A stretch of DNA of 64,000 bases from Hallerella sp963660435 (GTDB lineage: Bacteria; Fibrobacterota; Fibrobacteria; Fibrobacterales; Fibrobacteraceae). The stretch spans positions 14,240-78,239 of the forward strand of contig CAVKYI010000008.1 of NCBI GenBank assembly GCA_963660435.1, written 5' to 3'. Shown here in pieces: positions 24,745 through 33,029 of the stretch. Within the stretch, counting starts at the first letter, position 1. Each line of letters opens with the position of its first letter. A program made the translations under genes and the position numbers. Under the pieces are notes generated by a model, which worked only from the letters and a program-made list of their open reading frames with translations, did no database searches and had not been told where the DNA came from.

Positions 24745-25770
24745 ATGAATTATGCAGACGCAGGTGTTTCCCTTTCTCGCGCGGACCAGGCGATGGTCGG
24801 CGTGAAAAAGTCCGTCCGTTCCACGTTCAACCAGGGAGTCCTGGGCGATGTCGGAAATTTCGGAGGTCTTTTCACGCTCAATCATCTCGGTCTCAAGGAC
24901 CCTGTTCTCGTGAGTTCCGTCGATGGCGTCGGGACAAAGCTCAAGGTCGATATCGAAATGGGAACGCACACGCTTCCGGGACAAGACATCGTGAACCACT
25001 GCTGCAACGATATTCTGGTCCAGGGCGCGCGCCCGCTGTTTTTCCTCGATTACGTGGCGATGGGAAGTCTTGAACCCTCCGTGATGGACAGCATCGTCGT
25101 GGGCATGGCAAAGGCCTGCCGTGAAAACGACATGGTCCTCATCGGTGGCGAAACGGCGGAAATGCCGGGCTTCTACGCAAAGGGCGATTACGACATCTCG
25201 GGAACGATTGTCGGCGTCGTGGAGCGAGACAACATCATCGACGGTTCGCACATCCATCCGGGAACCAAGATCCTTGGACTTCCCTCGACGGGGCTCCATA
25301 CGAACGGCTATTCGCTCGCCCGCAAGGCCCTTTTCGATGTCGCCGGCTACACGGTGAAGAGCAAGGTCGAAGGCCTAAAGGGAACGATCGGCGAAGCGCT
25401 GACCGTTCCGCATCGAAGCTACTACAAGAGCCTCATCGACCTGACGAACGAAAAAAAGATCGACGGCATGGTGCACGTCACCGGTTCGGGCTTCCAGGGA
25501 AACATCCCGCGCATCCTTCCGGAAAGCGTGGACGTGGTCATCGACCGCTCCGCTTGGCAGGTCCCCGCGATTTTCAAGCTCATCCAGCAGGCGGGAACGG
25601 TCGAAAAGGACGAGATGTATTCGACTTTCAACATGGGCATCGGGATGCTCCTCTTTGTCGATGACGCGAATCTCGCCGAAGTCGAGGCGCACCTCAAGGC
25701 GAAAAACGAGCCGTTCTACATGGTCGGCGAAGTCGTGAAAGGTTCCCGCAAGGTTCTTTTCCGCGACTAG
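24745..25770 (+). CDS. purM: Phosphoribosylformylglycinamidine cyclo-ligase
   Basis: A 341-residue AIR synthetase that closes the imidazole ring in purine synthesis (FGAM + ATP to AIR). Conserved segments: the N-terminal glycine-rich NQGVLGDVGNFGGLF, SSVDGVGTKLKV near 59, NHCCNDILVQGARPLFFLDY near 87, IGGETAEMPGFY near 133 and VTGSGFQGNIPRILP near 239. The ATG at 24745 has an AAAGGA ribosome site; the larger frame beginning upstream is an artefact crossing the previous gene. A hairpin terminator follows. Confidence 0.97.
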   Translation: MNYADAGVSLSRADQAMVGVKKSVRSTFNQGVLGDVGNFGGLFTLNHLGLKDPVLVSSVDGVGTKLKVDIEMGTHTLPGQDIVNHCCNDILVQGARPLFFLDYVAMGSLEPSVMDSIVVGMAKACRENDMVLIGGETAEMPGFYAKGDYDISGTIVGVVERDNIIDGSHIHPGTKILGLPSTGLHTNGYSLARKALFDVAGYTVKSKVEGLKGTIGEALTVPHRSYYKSLIDLTNEKKIDGMVHVTGSGFQGNIPRILPESVDVVIDRSAWQVPAIFKLIQQAGTVEKDEMYSTFNMGIGMLLFVDDANLAEVEAHLKAKNEPFYMVGEVVKGSRKVLFRD

Positions 25771-25785
25771 AAATTTCGTACAAAC

Positions 25786-25812
25786 GAAAGGCTTCCGAAC
25801 AGGGAGCCTTTT
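25786..25812 (+). terminator. Terminator of purM
   Basis: GAAAGGCTTCC-GAACA-GGGAGCCTTTTC stem with one mismatch, 15 bp after the stop, followed by a T-rich stretch. Confidence 0.7.
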
Positions 25813-25924
25813 CATTTTCTTTTGAGCTCTCGCCCTGTCGGAGCATGGTTGGAAATTCTATATTCGTATATTCTTAGCGGGTCCCGTCTGGGATTCGAAG
25901 AGTTTGTCTTATTTAGGAGTTTTA

Positions 25925-27463
25925 ATGGCTATTCAGAATTCGAAGCGTGGCATTTTGATCAGCATGACACCCTATGAAAAGAGAATTGCCGTCATGGAAG
26001 GCGGAGAACTCGCAGAACTCGTCGTCGAGAGTGCGGAGTCCAACCGTGTCCTGGGCAATATCTACAAAGGCGTCGTGCAAAAGGTGCTTCCCGCGCTGAA
26101 AGCCGCGTTTATTGACATCGGGCTTGAAAAAGCCGGATTCCTCCACCAGGAAGATGCCATAGACCGGAACATTCTGCTGTCTCGCGAATACGGGGACAAG
26201 GATGACGAAAATACAGTCGGGGAAGAACTTTCGATCGATCAGATCTTGCACGAAGGCGAGGAAATCATGGTGCAGGTGGTCAAGGAACCCATCAGCACCA
26301 AGGGTGCCCGTTTGACGACGCACCTGAGCTTTGCCGGCAGGTTCCTCGTCTGCATGCCGAACACGAACTTTGTCGGCGTTTCCAAGCGCGAGCGCGACCC
26401 CAAGAAGCGGCGCGAGTTCAAGAAGGTCGTCCGTCGCCTGAAAGGTCCGGACGTAGGCTATATCGTCCGCACGAACGGTCTTTCCGAAAGCGAGCTGGAA
26501 ATTTCAAAGCAGATGCGCGAGCTGGAAGCAAAGTGGGATGCGACCAAGTACAACTTTGCGCACCAGCCGGCAGAAACTTGCATCTACAAGGAATCGGATT
26601 CCGTCGGCCAGACGATTCGCGAATACTTCAGCGACAACACGGACTACGTCTATGTCGATGACCGCGACGAGTATTTCGCGATTCGCGAGGAATTGCAGAA
26701 GCTTTCGTCCGACAAGATAAACAAGGTAAAGCTCTGGAGTTCCAAGGAAAGTCTTTTCGAGTATTTTAAAATCGAGGACGACTATGCGCGCTCCTTGCAG
26801 CGGTCCGTGCCACTGCCTCACGGCGGGAACCTGGTAATAGACCAGACGGAAGCCCTTGTCGCCATCGACGTGAATACGGGACCGAAAGTCCACGGCAAGG
26901 ATCAGGAAAAGATTATCTTCGAGACGAACATCGATGCGTGCTACGAAATCGCCAAACAGCTCCGCTTGCGTGACATCGGCGGACTTGTCGTCATCGATTT
27001 CATCGATATGGAACTTCAGGAAAACCGCGACGCCATCTACCAGGAATTCCGCAAGGCTATCCGCAAGGACAAGGCGCCGATAACGCCATCCCCGCTTAGC
27101 CAGTTCGGGCTGATGGAAGTGACGCGCAAGCGCGTCCGCACGAACCTGATGACGGAAAAGACCGAAATCTGCCCGGTCTGCCGAGGCACGGGACACGTGT
27201 TCCGCCTGGAGACAACGCTTTCGGCCATCGACCGTTGGCTGTCGCGCGCCCGCACAAAGGGACGTCTCAAGAAGGTCAAGATGGTCGTGAGCTCGGAGAT
27301 GGTCGATTTGCTGTGCAAGGACATGGCGCGCATGTTCCACTATCTCGAATACAAGCACGAAATGAAGCTTGAACTTGTCGAGGACGAAAAGATGTTCCCG
27401 AGCCAGTTCTACATGTTCAACGATCGGGACGAGGACATCACGGAGCAGTATAATTTCGCATAA
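25925..27463 (+). CDS. rng: Ribonuclease E/G family endoribonuclease
   Basis: A 512-residue RNase G-type enzyme processing rRNA ends and mRNA. Visible: an S1-like RNA-binding region (NIYKGVVQKVLPALKAAFIDIGLEKAGFLH) near residues 46-75; metal-binding aspartates in VAIDVNTG near 313 and VVIDFIDM near 357; and the Zn-link CPVCRGTGH near 417. The ATG at 25925 follows TAGGAG; the TTG seven codons earlier is less likely. It lacks the long RNase E scaffold tail. Monocistronic, with hairpins downstream. Confidence 0.95.
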   Translation: MAIQNSKRGILISMTPYEKRIAVMEGGELAELVVESAESNRVLGNIYKGVVQKVLPALKAAFIDIGLEKAGFLHQEDAIDRNILLSREYGDKDDENTVGEELSIDQILHEGEEIMVQVVKEPISTKGARLTTHLSFAGRFLVCMPNTNFVGVSKRERDPKKRREFKKVVRRLKGPDVGYIVRTNGLSESELEISKQMRELEAKWDATKYNFAHQPAETCIYKESDSVGQTIREYFSDNTDYVYVDDRDEYFAIREELQKLSSDKINKVKLWSSKESLFEYFKIEDDYARSLQRSVPLPHGGNLVIDQTEALVAIDVNTGPKVHGKDQEKIIFETNIDACYEIAKQLRLRDIGGLVVIDFIDMELQENRDAIYQEFRKAIRKDKAPITPSPLSQFGLMEVTRKRVRTNLMTEKTEICPVCRGTGHVFRLETTLSAIDRWLSRARTKGRLKKVKMVVSSEMVDLLCKDMARMFHYLEYKHEMKLELVEDEKMFPSQFYMFNDRDEDITEQYNFA

Positions 27464-27498
27464 ATTAATCTATGCGGGTATCGCCCGTTAAAAACATT

Positions 27499-27535
27499 CA
27501 GAAAACGCTCGAAAGTTTCGGGCGTTTTCTGTTTG
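27499..27535 (+). terminator. Terminator of rng
   Basis: CAGAAAACGC-TCGAAAGTTTCGG-GCGTTTTCTG stem, followed by TTTG. It lies 35 bp after the stop. Confidence 0.75.
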
Positions 27536-27560
27536 AAAGACGGCTGGTCGCTTTCTTGAT

Positions 27561-27594
27561 TAAAGGCTCCACGACGTTTGCCGTGAAGCCTTTA
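27561..27594 (-). terminator. Hairpin downstream of the GH30 gene
   Basis: TAAAGGCT(C)CACG ... CGTG(A)AGCCTTTA. It lies about 100 bp after the GH30 stop in the minus direction and probably ends the GH43-GH30 transcript. Confidence 0.55.
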
Positions 27595-27698
27595 GGTGTG
27601 TGATAAACGTTCAATTTCTATTTGAAAAAGCGAACCTTGTAGCGAGGCTTTTCGGAAATTTGCCGTCCGCGGGAGTCAAAGCTCTTTTCACTATGCGA

Positions 27699-29114
27699 CT
27701 AGGCCGTTCCGTTCTGGAAACCACGGCGGATGAGCTTTGTCACCTGCGGAACGGTATCGATAACGCTTATGCCAACAAGAGTCGTAATGGATTCCCTGTC
27801 GAGCGAAACGAAGAATTTTCCGTCGTTCTGGAGAACTTCACTTTCTTCCTTGACGTTTTTTGTCTCCGACGTGACAAATTTTCTGAACGAAGGAACTGTT
27901 TCCGAACCCGAAAGAGATATTTCGACATTCTTGGAAGAAGTGTAATCGCGATTGATCAGGACGACGATGACGCTGTCCTGCTTTTTGTAGGCGGAGACGA
28001 AAACATTTGCTTCCGGATTGGATGTTGCGCCGACGCGAACGGCCCCGGGCCGGACGAATCTCGAAAATTGGGAAAGGACATATCCGCGCTTGGAAGGCTT
28101 GCCGATTTCCGCTTGCGAAACGGAAAGCTTGCCTCCGAAATCTTTCTCCATGATAAGACCGTAACAGCGGCGGATATACCACCAGGTGTACAGATTGAAG
28201 TTTCCGACGGCAAGCGCGCGGTGAATTTCATAGCCGACATCCAGGGCGCGAACCGTATCCAGCTTGGCGGTCTGGTCCTGGTCGCCTGTCGAGATGAAGC
28301 CTCGCCACATGTTTCCGCTTCCCTGGCTTTCTGTGTAATGTTCCGTCATCCAGCGTTCTTGAATCGTAGCCTTTTGGTCCGCAAGCGCATACTCGAAGTA
28401 GCTGTTGGCCGTAGAAGCGTTGCTCCCATAGAAGTGAGCCCCGATGATATCCAGATTTTTCAACGCATCGGCATCGTTTAGAATCTTGTCGTAGAGCGAT
28501 TTGCCGTAGGCGAAAGATTCCGCGGAAATGACTTTCGTCCCGTTCTTTCGTAGTTGCCCGGCATAGTTTCTGGTGAACTTGTACAGATTGTCCGCAGTCC
28601 AGCATGTCCAGGAATCGCACCAGTCCGGCTCGTTCTGGATGGAGATGGCATACAGGGGAACGCCCTGGTCTTTCATGTAGGCGGCGAAATCGTTGAGATG
28701 GTTTACGTAGGCCTGCCAGTTTCCCTCTACGATTTGCGTCGAGTTGTAGGTCGTTCCCCAACGGTTAAACGAGTAGGCGGTTTGCAGGTCGGTTGGCGGT
28801 TTCCACGGACTGGCATAGACGATAGCGCCGTAAGATTTCGCAAGCTTGGCGGCCTCCACGTCTCGCCCCCAGTCCGAGGAATTTTCGTTTACGGGAATCC
28901 GCAGCGCGGAAAGTCCCAGCTCCCCTTCGCCGGTCCCGAAGGCGATTCTTGCGTCTTCTGCGGATAGTCCCTTTCCGCCTTGCCATATATTGTGGACCAT
29001 TCCCCCGAAACCTCGGATGACCTGGTGTTCTTCGCCCAGATCGACTTCGACGACGGACGCGTTTGCAAATCCAAGACCGATCCCAAGGACGAACATTTTT
29101 CTCAGGATATTCAT
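27699..29114 (-). CDS. GH30 glucuronoxylanase-type xylanase
   Basis: A 471-residue secreted enzyme with a signal peptide (ILRKMFVLGIGLGFANA). The (beta/alpha)8 core carries the acid/base Glu162 in AISIQNEPDW and the nucleophile Glu258 in WMTEHYTES, and a side beta-domain ends the protein (SVIVVLINRDYTSSKNVEISLSGS). The pattern fits GH30 subfamily 8, which cuts glucuronoxylan. The start at 29114 was chosen for its signal peptide. After the TAG stop the frame continues for 26 sense codons with a sorting-module-like FDSRGRQISEKP, so the C-terminal module may have been lost by a nonsense change. It is second gene after GH43 (29-bp gap). Confidence 0.88.
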   Translation of the reverse strand: MNILRKMFVLGIGLGFANASVVEVDLGEEHQVIRGFGGMVHNIWQGGKGLSAEDARIAFGTGEGELGLSALRIPVNENSSDWGRDVEAAKLAKSYGAIVYASPWKPPTDLQTAYSFNRWGTTYNSTQIVEGNWQAYVNHLNDFAAYMKDQGVPLYAISIQNEPDWCDSWTCWTADNLYKFTRNYAGQLRKNGTKVISAESFAYGKSLYDKILNDADALKNLDIIGAHFYGSNASTANSYFEYALADQKATIQERWMTEHYTESQGSGNMWRGFISTGDQDQTAKLDTVRALDVGYEIHRALAVGNFNLYTWWYIRRCYGLIMEKDFGGKLSVSQAEIGKPSKRGYVLSQFSRFVRPGAVRVGATSNPEANVFVSAYKKQDSVIVVLINRDYTSSKNVEISLSGSETVPSFRKFVTSETKNVKEESEVLQNDGKFFVSLDRESITTLVGISVIDTVPQVTKLIRRGFQNGTA

Positions 29115-29143
29115 GTTTCCTCCGTAAGAGTTTTTTTCGGGAT

Positions 29144-30808
29144 TCATTCCACGACGATTTTCCGGACAAGGCGAGCATCGCTTCCGCGAACTACATAGAT
29201 CCCTGGATGCCGGAAATTTTTACGTACAGATTCCGAAAGATTTTCCACATTCGAACGGATTGACTGCAACCGGTTGCCGTTCAAATCGAATATCTCGTAT
29301 CGGTCTTCCGTTCCGCCGTCAAGAAATCTCTGGGCTCGCGGCAATCGGGATGGCGGGATTTCGGAAAATCCCCATTCGAGGATTCCCATCGTGGAGTCCG
29401 CCGATCCCTTGAACACGATGAAAAGCGCTTCGATTTTTCCTTCCAGTCCGGAAACTTCGCACGAGACGGTTTCGTAAGCGTTCCAGCTGCCCGTTTGCGG
29501 GATTTCGCAGGTCCCCGCCACGGTTCCCGAAGAACCGCCGGTGCGAACTTCTACCCGATTTTCGCCAGAAACGCTTGCTGCCTTGACGGAAAAGCTCGCT
29601 GCACCGTTTTTAAAATCCACTCCGGAAACGCGAATCCAGGAATCCTTGCTCGCGTATGGCGTAAGGACATGTAAAACGGGTTTCCCTCGGGTCCAGTCCG
29701 TGCGACTGCGGACATTTCTTTGTCTGGAACTTGTCAGCGCGGGGTATGTCCGATACGGATCGAAGCTTTCGATCTGTTCGGGGCCTTCGTTCGTGTAAAC
29801 CAGCTTGTCCATTGCACTTCCGCTGTAAGTGAACTCGTCGATGCTCACGCTGCGATGATACGCCGGTTCGGGATTTTCGGCTCCCAGGGAAGCCGGATGT
29901 TCGCTCGCCTGGACCAATCGACGGTCGTGATAGACGGCATACCATTTTCCCTTGAACTGGGCGATTCCATGATGATTGTTGTTGTAGGCGTTAATATTCT
30001 TTCCACCGATATTCGGATTGTCCATAAAGATTCCCTGGTAGGAATAAGGTCCCGTTACCTTGGCCGATGTCGCATAGGCGATTCGCAAATCCGCCGTGCT
30101 GTATGTCAGGTAGTAGAGGTTCCCTTTCTTGTGGATGTAGGACGCTTCCATCGCCCGCGGCCCGCCGAATTTCAGTTCGACTTTGGAATTCAGGTCGAAG
30201 CCCTTCATGTCGTCATCGAACCGATACATGTTGAAGATGTTGTTGTTTCCGTCTTCTGCGGGTCGAGCGTCCGATTTTCCGCCGCCGAACGTGAAATAGC
30301 CCGAGCCGTCATCGTCAAAGAAAATCGCCGGATCGAAGCACCAGGCTATCCCGTCGCAGTCGGCAAGTCCGCCGCCCCAATTGTTGATAAGCTTCTTGTT
30401 CCCGGGAACGGGATTCTCGTAAGGTCCGTCGATATTTTCGGAAACGACAAGTCCCACGCCTCCGCCTCCACCGTCTGGAAAAACGATGTAAAAGGTTCCG
30501 TCGTGAACGGCGATTCCGGAAGCCCAGATATCGTTTATATTGTCGTATTCCCGTTTTGCCTCGAAGACGATTCCATGATCCGTCCAGTTTTTCATGTCGC
30601 GGCTGCTGAATGCGTAGAGCGATTTGATCGTGTAGCCGCTCGCACCGGCGGGATCGTCGGAATCGGTCAAAATGTAAAAGACGGAATCCGAAGCGGCTGC
30701 CGCGGGATCCGCCAGATAGTGATAATTGCTGATGGGATTGTCGGCAACCGCTCCCGCGAAAAGAGCGCCCAACGAAAGAATGGCGATTCGAAGACTTTTC
30801 ATCGGCAT
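29144..30808 (-). CDS. GH43 arabinofuranosidase/xylosidase-type enzyme with CBM6-like domain
   Basis: A 554-residue exported enzyme. After the signal peptide (IAILSLGALFAGAVA) the five-bladed propeller shows the three acidic catalytic positions: Asp in YHYLADPAAAA near 34, Asp in WCFDPAIFFDDDG near 157 and Glu in RAMEASYIHKKGNLYYL near 216. Residues 380-480 resemble a CBM6 (SWIRVSGVDFKNGAASFSVKAA, GSWNAYETVSCEV). The C-terminus has RYEIFDLNGNRLQS and ends in a KIVVE strand, the module shared with other secreted proteins here. It removes side chains or xylose from hemicellulose. An operator-like dyad lies 65 bp upstream of the start. Confidence 0.88.
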   Translation of the reverse strand: MPMKSLRIAILSLGALFAGAVADNPISNYHYLADPAAAASDSVFYILTDSDDPAGASGYTIKSLYAFSSRDMKNWTDHGIVFEAKREYDNINDIWASGIAVHDGTFYIVFPDGGGGGVGLVVSENIDGPYENPVPGNKKLINNWGGGLADCDGIAWCFDPAIFFDDDGSGYFTFGGGKSDARPAEDGNNNIFNMYRFDDDMKGFDLNSKVELKFGGPRAMEASYIHKKGNLYYLTYSTADLRIAYATSAKVTGPYSYQGIFMDNPNIGGKNINAYNNNHHGIAQFKGKWYAVYHDRRLVQASEHPASLGAENPEPAYHRSVSIDEFTYSGSAMDKLVYTNEGPEQIESFDPYRTYPALTSSRQRNVRSRTDWTRGKPVLHVLTPYASKDSWIRVSGVDFKNGAASFSVKAASVSGENRVEVRTGGSSGTVAGTCEIPQTGSWNAYETVSCEVSGLEGKIEALFIVFKGSADSTMGILEWGFSEIPPSRLPRAQRFLDGGTEDRYEIFDLNGNRLQSIRSNVENLSESVRKNFRHPGIYVVRGSDARLVRKIVVE

Positions 30809-30872
30809 GGAAACTCCTTGACGTTAAAGTTATTTTCCCCGTTTTTCGAAAATCATCCGATCAAAAAAATCG

Positions 30873-30892
30873 CATGGACATTTTATCCACGG
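30873..30892. promoter_or_regulatory. Operator-like dyad upstream of GH43
   Basis: CATGGACATTTTATCCACGG: half sites CATGGAC and (reverse) CGTGGAT separated by 5 bp. The same half sites with a different A/T centre occur in the TIGR02147 promoter at 32952-32971. Distance to the GH43 ATG is about 65 bp, a usual place for a regulator site. Confidence 0.55.
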
Positions 30893-30911
30893 CACGGAAA
30901 AATTATTCCTG

Positions 30912-30973
30912 GGTCACCTCTAAAAATTGCTTTGGTTAAGAAAATTTGAATAATTGAATTTTTAGAGGTGACC
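30912..30973. mobile_element. Inverted-repeat element (MITE-like), copy 3, 62 bp
   Basis: Perfect ends GGTCACCTCTAAAAATT / AATTTTTAGAGGTGACC around 28 bp; the central part found in copies 1 and 2 is missing. CTG stands directly outside each end (30909-30911 and 30974-30976), a possible 3-bp target duplication. It supplies the last codons and the TAA of the lipoprotein gene to its right. Confidence 0.8.
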
Positions 30974-32089
30974 CTGAAAATCCACGCCATAGAAAACGAT
31001 GTCGTCTATCCAGAATTCCCCGCCCGCACCGCCAAAGACAGAAATATTGGTGACATGGCTCTTGACATTTTCCCAGCCGACATTTCCTCCGACGCTGTCC
31101 GCGACAAGCAACATTCCGGGCTTTACCGTGTAACGCATCCATGCGGAATCCAGCTGGATATGTTCCCACGCCTTGCCGCTTTCGTAGGAGGCGGAAGAGT
31201 CCGCGATGACATCGAACGAAAAGGAGATTTTACCCTTGACGCTTCCCTTGGCGAGGAACGAGACCGAATCCAGACCGCTCATGTCGATGGCGCGCCCCAG
31301 ATAGCGTCCCATCAGAGCCCAGTTCGCGCTGGAATCGTTTTGCGAGACAAAATGCGCGGACTTTCCGTTAGGGCTTTCGGTACTGTCGAGTTCAAGATTC
31401 GCTGTCGCATATTTTGACGCAGAACGGTACCAGTTCGCGATGCCGTTTTCAAAATCGTCAAGGACAAACGCGCGGGTTGCGGTATCCTGCAGAATGACTT
31501 CCCTTTCCCTGGTGGAAATGTCAAAAATTCCTTCGGCGAGCGGAACGTTCTGCGAATCCGCAGTGTAGAGCGCGACCCATTCCAAGTCTCCGCGTGGCAG
31601 GGAAGGAAATTCGAAATGCCCGCCGGAATCGGCCAAGGCCGCGTAATCGGTTCCCGGGAGCAAAATCCACACGGGCGATTTTTCGGTCAGGATAGTCCCG
31701 GAGAGTTTTGACGGTGCGTCGGTGGAAACAAGAACTTCCATTCCCGAGTCCGCCAAGTTTCCGGGAACGCTGAACTTCCGAATTCCCTTTTGGAGCGTGT
31801 CCGCCGACAGGCTTTGCGCCTCGACGGTGTAATCCCCGACAGGGAGAGAATCCAGCCGAAGCGTTCCCAGCGAATCCGTTTCCAGCGTTTCGCCCGGGAT
31901 TCCTTCCAGATTAAGAAAGCCTTGTTGCCGAATGTTCAGACGGCTCTTGGCTGCTGGCTTCCCATCGTGACGGATGACGACAATCGCAACCGAATTCTCC
32001 GTTTCGAATGTCGAACCGGCGACATCGCGAGAACAGGCGATCCAGAGTCCGCCAAGGATAATTCCGAAAATCCCAATCCACCGCTTCAT
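30962..32089 (-). CDS. Lipoprotein with carboxypeptidase-regulatory-like and CBM11/CIA30-like domains
   Basis: A 375-residue lipoprotein (lipobox LWIAC-SR near residue 19). Residues 30-110 look like a transthyretin-type Ig domain (RLNIRQQGFLNLEG, LDSLPVGDYTVEAQSL). Residues 205-370 form a CBM11/CIA30-like jelly roll (FVLDDFENGIANWYR, ISFSFDVIAD, FWIDDIVFYGVDF), a fold used for glucan binding. It overlaps the TIGR02147 stop by ATGA with a GAGG ribosome site, so both are made together. The natural 3' end was cut by a mobile element: the last codons GGT CAC CTC TAA are the element's end. It probably samples polysaccharide at the envelope for its partner; that is inference. Confidence 0.75.
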   Translation of the reverse strand: MKRWIGIFGIILGGLWIACSRDVAGSTFETENSVAIVVIRHDGKPAAKSRLNIRQQGFLNLEGIPGETLETDSLGTLRLDSLPVGDYTVEAQSLSADTLQKGIRKFSVPGNLADSGMEVLVSTDAPSKLSGTILTEKSPVWILLPGTDYAALADSGGHFEFPSLPRGDLEWVALYTADSQNVPLAEGIFDISTREREVILQDTATRAFVLDDFENGIANWYRSASKYATANLELDSTESPNGKSAHFVSQNDSSANWALMGRYLGRAIDMSGLDSVSFLAKGSVKGKISFSFDVIADSSASYESGKAWEHIQLDSAWMRYTVKPGMLLVADSVGGNVGWENVKSHVTNISVFGGAGGEFWIDDIVFYGVDFQGHL

Positions 32090-32916
32090 TTTTTCCTCGC
32101 GACCGGATAGAACGCCATGGAAAGCTGCATTACGCGATCCGGATTCTTTACCGAATCGATTCTCTTTTGGACCAAACGCCGAAATTCCCGCAGCATATCC
32201 TTCAGGTCTTCAAAGGCAGACTGATCGACGGAAACCGTGAGCGTCGAAACGTTCCGTTCCTCGACAGGAATGTTTTCAAGGGAATCGCTTGCAAGGCGAA
32301 GAGCCTCCTTCTGGAAATTTCTGATAGCCTTTGCCTTTTCGGTTCCGCAAACCGTCAAATGCGCATCGGTGAGACCGAGTTTTCCCGAGGCGCATTTTTT
32401 GACAAGCCCCGCATCCTTTAATGTTTCGATGGCTTCGCGTGCCTGCTCTTCGGAAATCGGCGGACACAGCGCATTTGCAATCTGCCGAATGTTCGCGACG
32501 CCGCCGTTCAGTTCCAGGTAAGCGCGCACGGCGGGAATCCACCAGTTTTCAAGAACTTTCATCTCCGCAGACAGCAAGGTTCGTCTTTCCACGTCGCGGA
32601 GGGCTATCGCCCGTCCCATCAGCTCCTCTTTTTGCGCGGCATCCTTGGAAACATTCGAGGCGTAGAGCAGGTTGAAATACTCCGCCGAGCGACCCGTCAT
32701 GCCGACGAGCTTCTTGGCTGCTTCCAATGCGCGGGCTGGCAGATGCTGCTTCTTGCGAAGCACCCGATAGAGCTGACTTGAATCCAGACCGATACGGTCT
32801 CCCATCATCCGATAGGAATAGAACGGCATCTCGCGCTTGCGCCGTTCGTAGTAGGCCTTTAGAATGTCGCGATAGTCCGTCAAGTCGGAAAACAGGTTCA
32901 TCTTGCTAAAATACAT
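32086..32916 (-). CDS. TIGR02147 family protein, putative regulator (locus A)
   Basis: A 276-residue cytoplasmic protein of the TIGR02147 family, expanded in Fibrobacter. Its signature start is LTDYRDILKAYYERRKREMPFYSYRMMGDRIGLDSSQLYRVLRKK (residues 12-56), which folds as an N-terminal helix-turn-helix. A middle winged-helix-like part (IRQIANALCPPISEEQAREAIETLKDAGLV) and a conserved C-terminal block (VEERNVSTLTVSVDQSAFEDLKDMLREFRR) follow. DNA binding is inferred. The ATG has a TGGAG site. It is coupled to the carbohydrate-binding-like lipoprotein, divergent from a SIMPL gene, and a dyad shared with the GH43 promoter lies 36-55 bp upstream. Confidence 0.85.
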   Translation of the reverse strand: MYFSKMNLFSDLTDYRDILKAYYERRKREMPFYSYRMMGDRIGLDSSQLYRVLRKKQHLPARALEAAKKLVGMTGRSAEYFNLLYASNVSKDAAQKEELMGRAIALRDVERRTLLSAEMKVLENWWIPAVRAYLELNGGVANIRQIANALCPPISEEQAREAIETLKDAGLVKKCASGKLGLTDAHLTVCGTEKAKAIRNFQKEALRLASDSLENIPVEERNVSTLTVSVDQSAFEDLKDMLREFRRLVQKRIDSVKNPDRVMQLSMAFYPVARKK

Positions 32917-32951
32917 TCAAAACTCCAGTATGATGCATGGCAAGAAATTTA

Positions 32952-32971
32952 CCGTGGATTTTTTGTCCATG
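32952..32971. promoter_or_regulatory. Operator-like dyad upstream of TIGR02147 (locus A)
   Basis: Reading toward the TIGR02147 gene: CATGGACAAAAAATCCACGG. It matches the GH43 upstream site in 16 of 20 positions, all differences being the central AAAA versus TTTT. It lies between the divergent TIGR02147 and SIMPL genes and could act on either promoter. Confidence 0.55.
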
Positions 32972-33029
32972 GTTTTCTTTTTCCGGACAAATTCATATTT
33001 TAGAAGAAATCCCGTTTCCAAGAGGTCGC

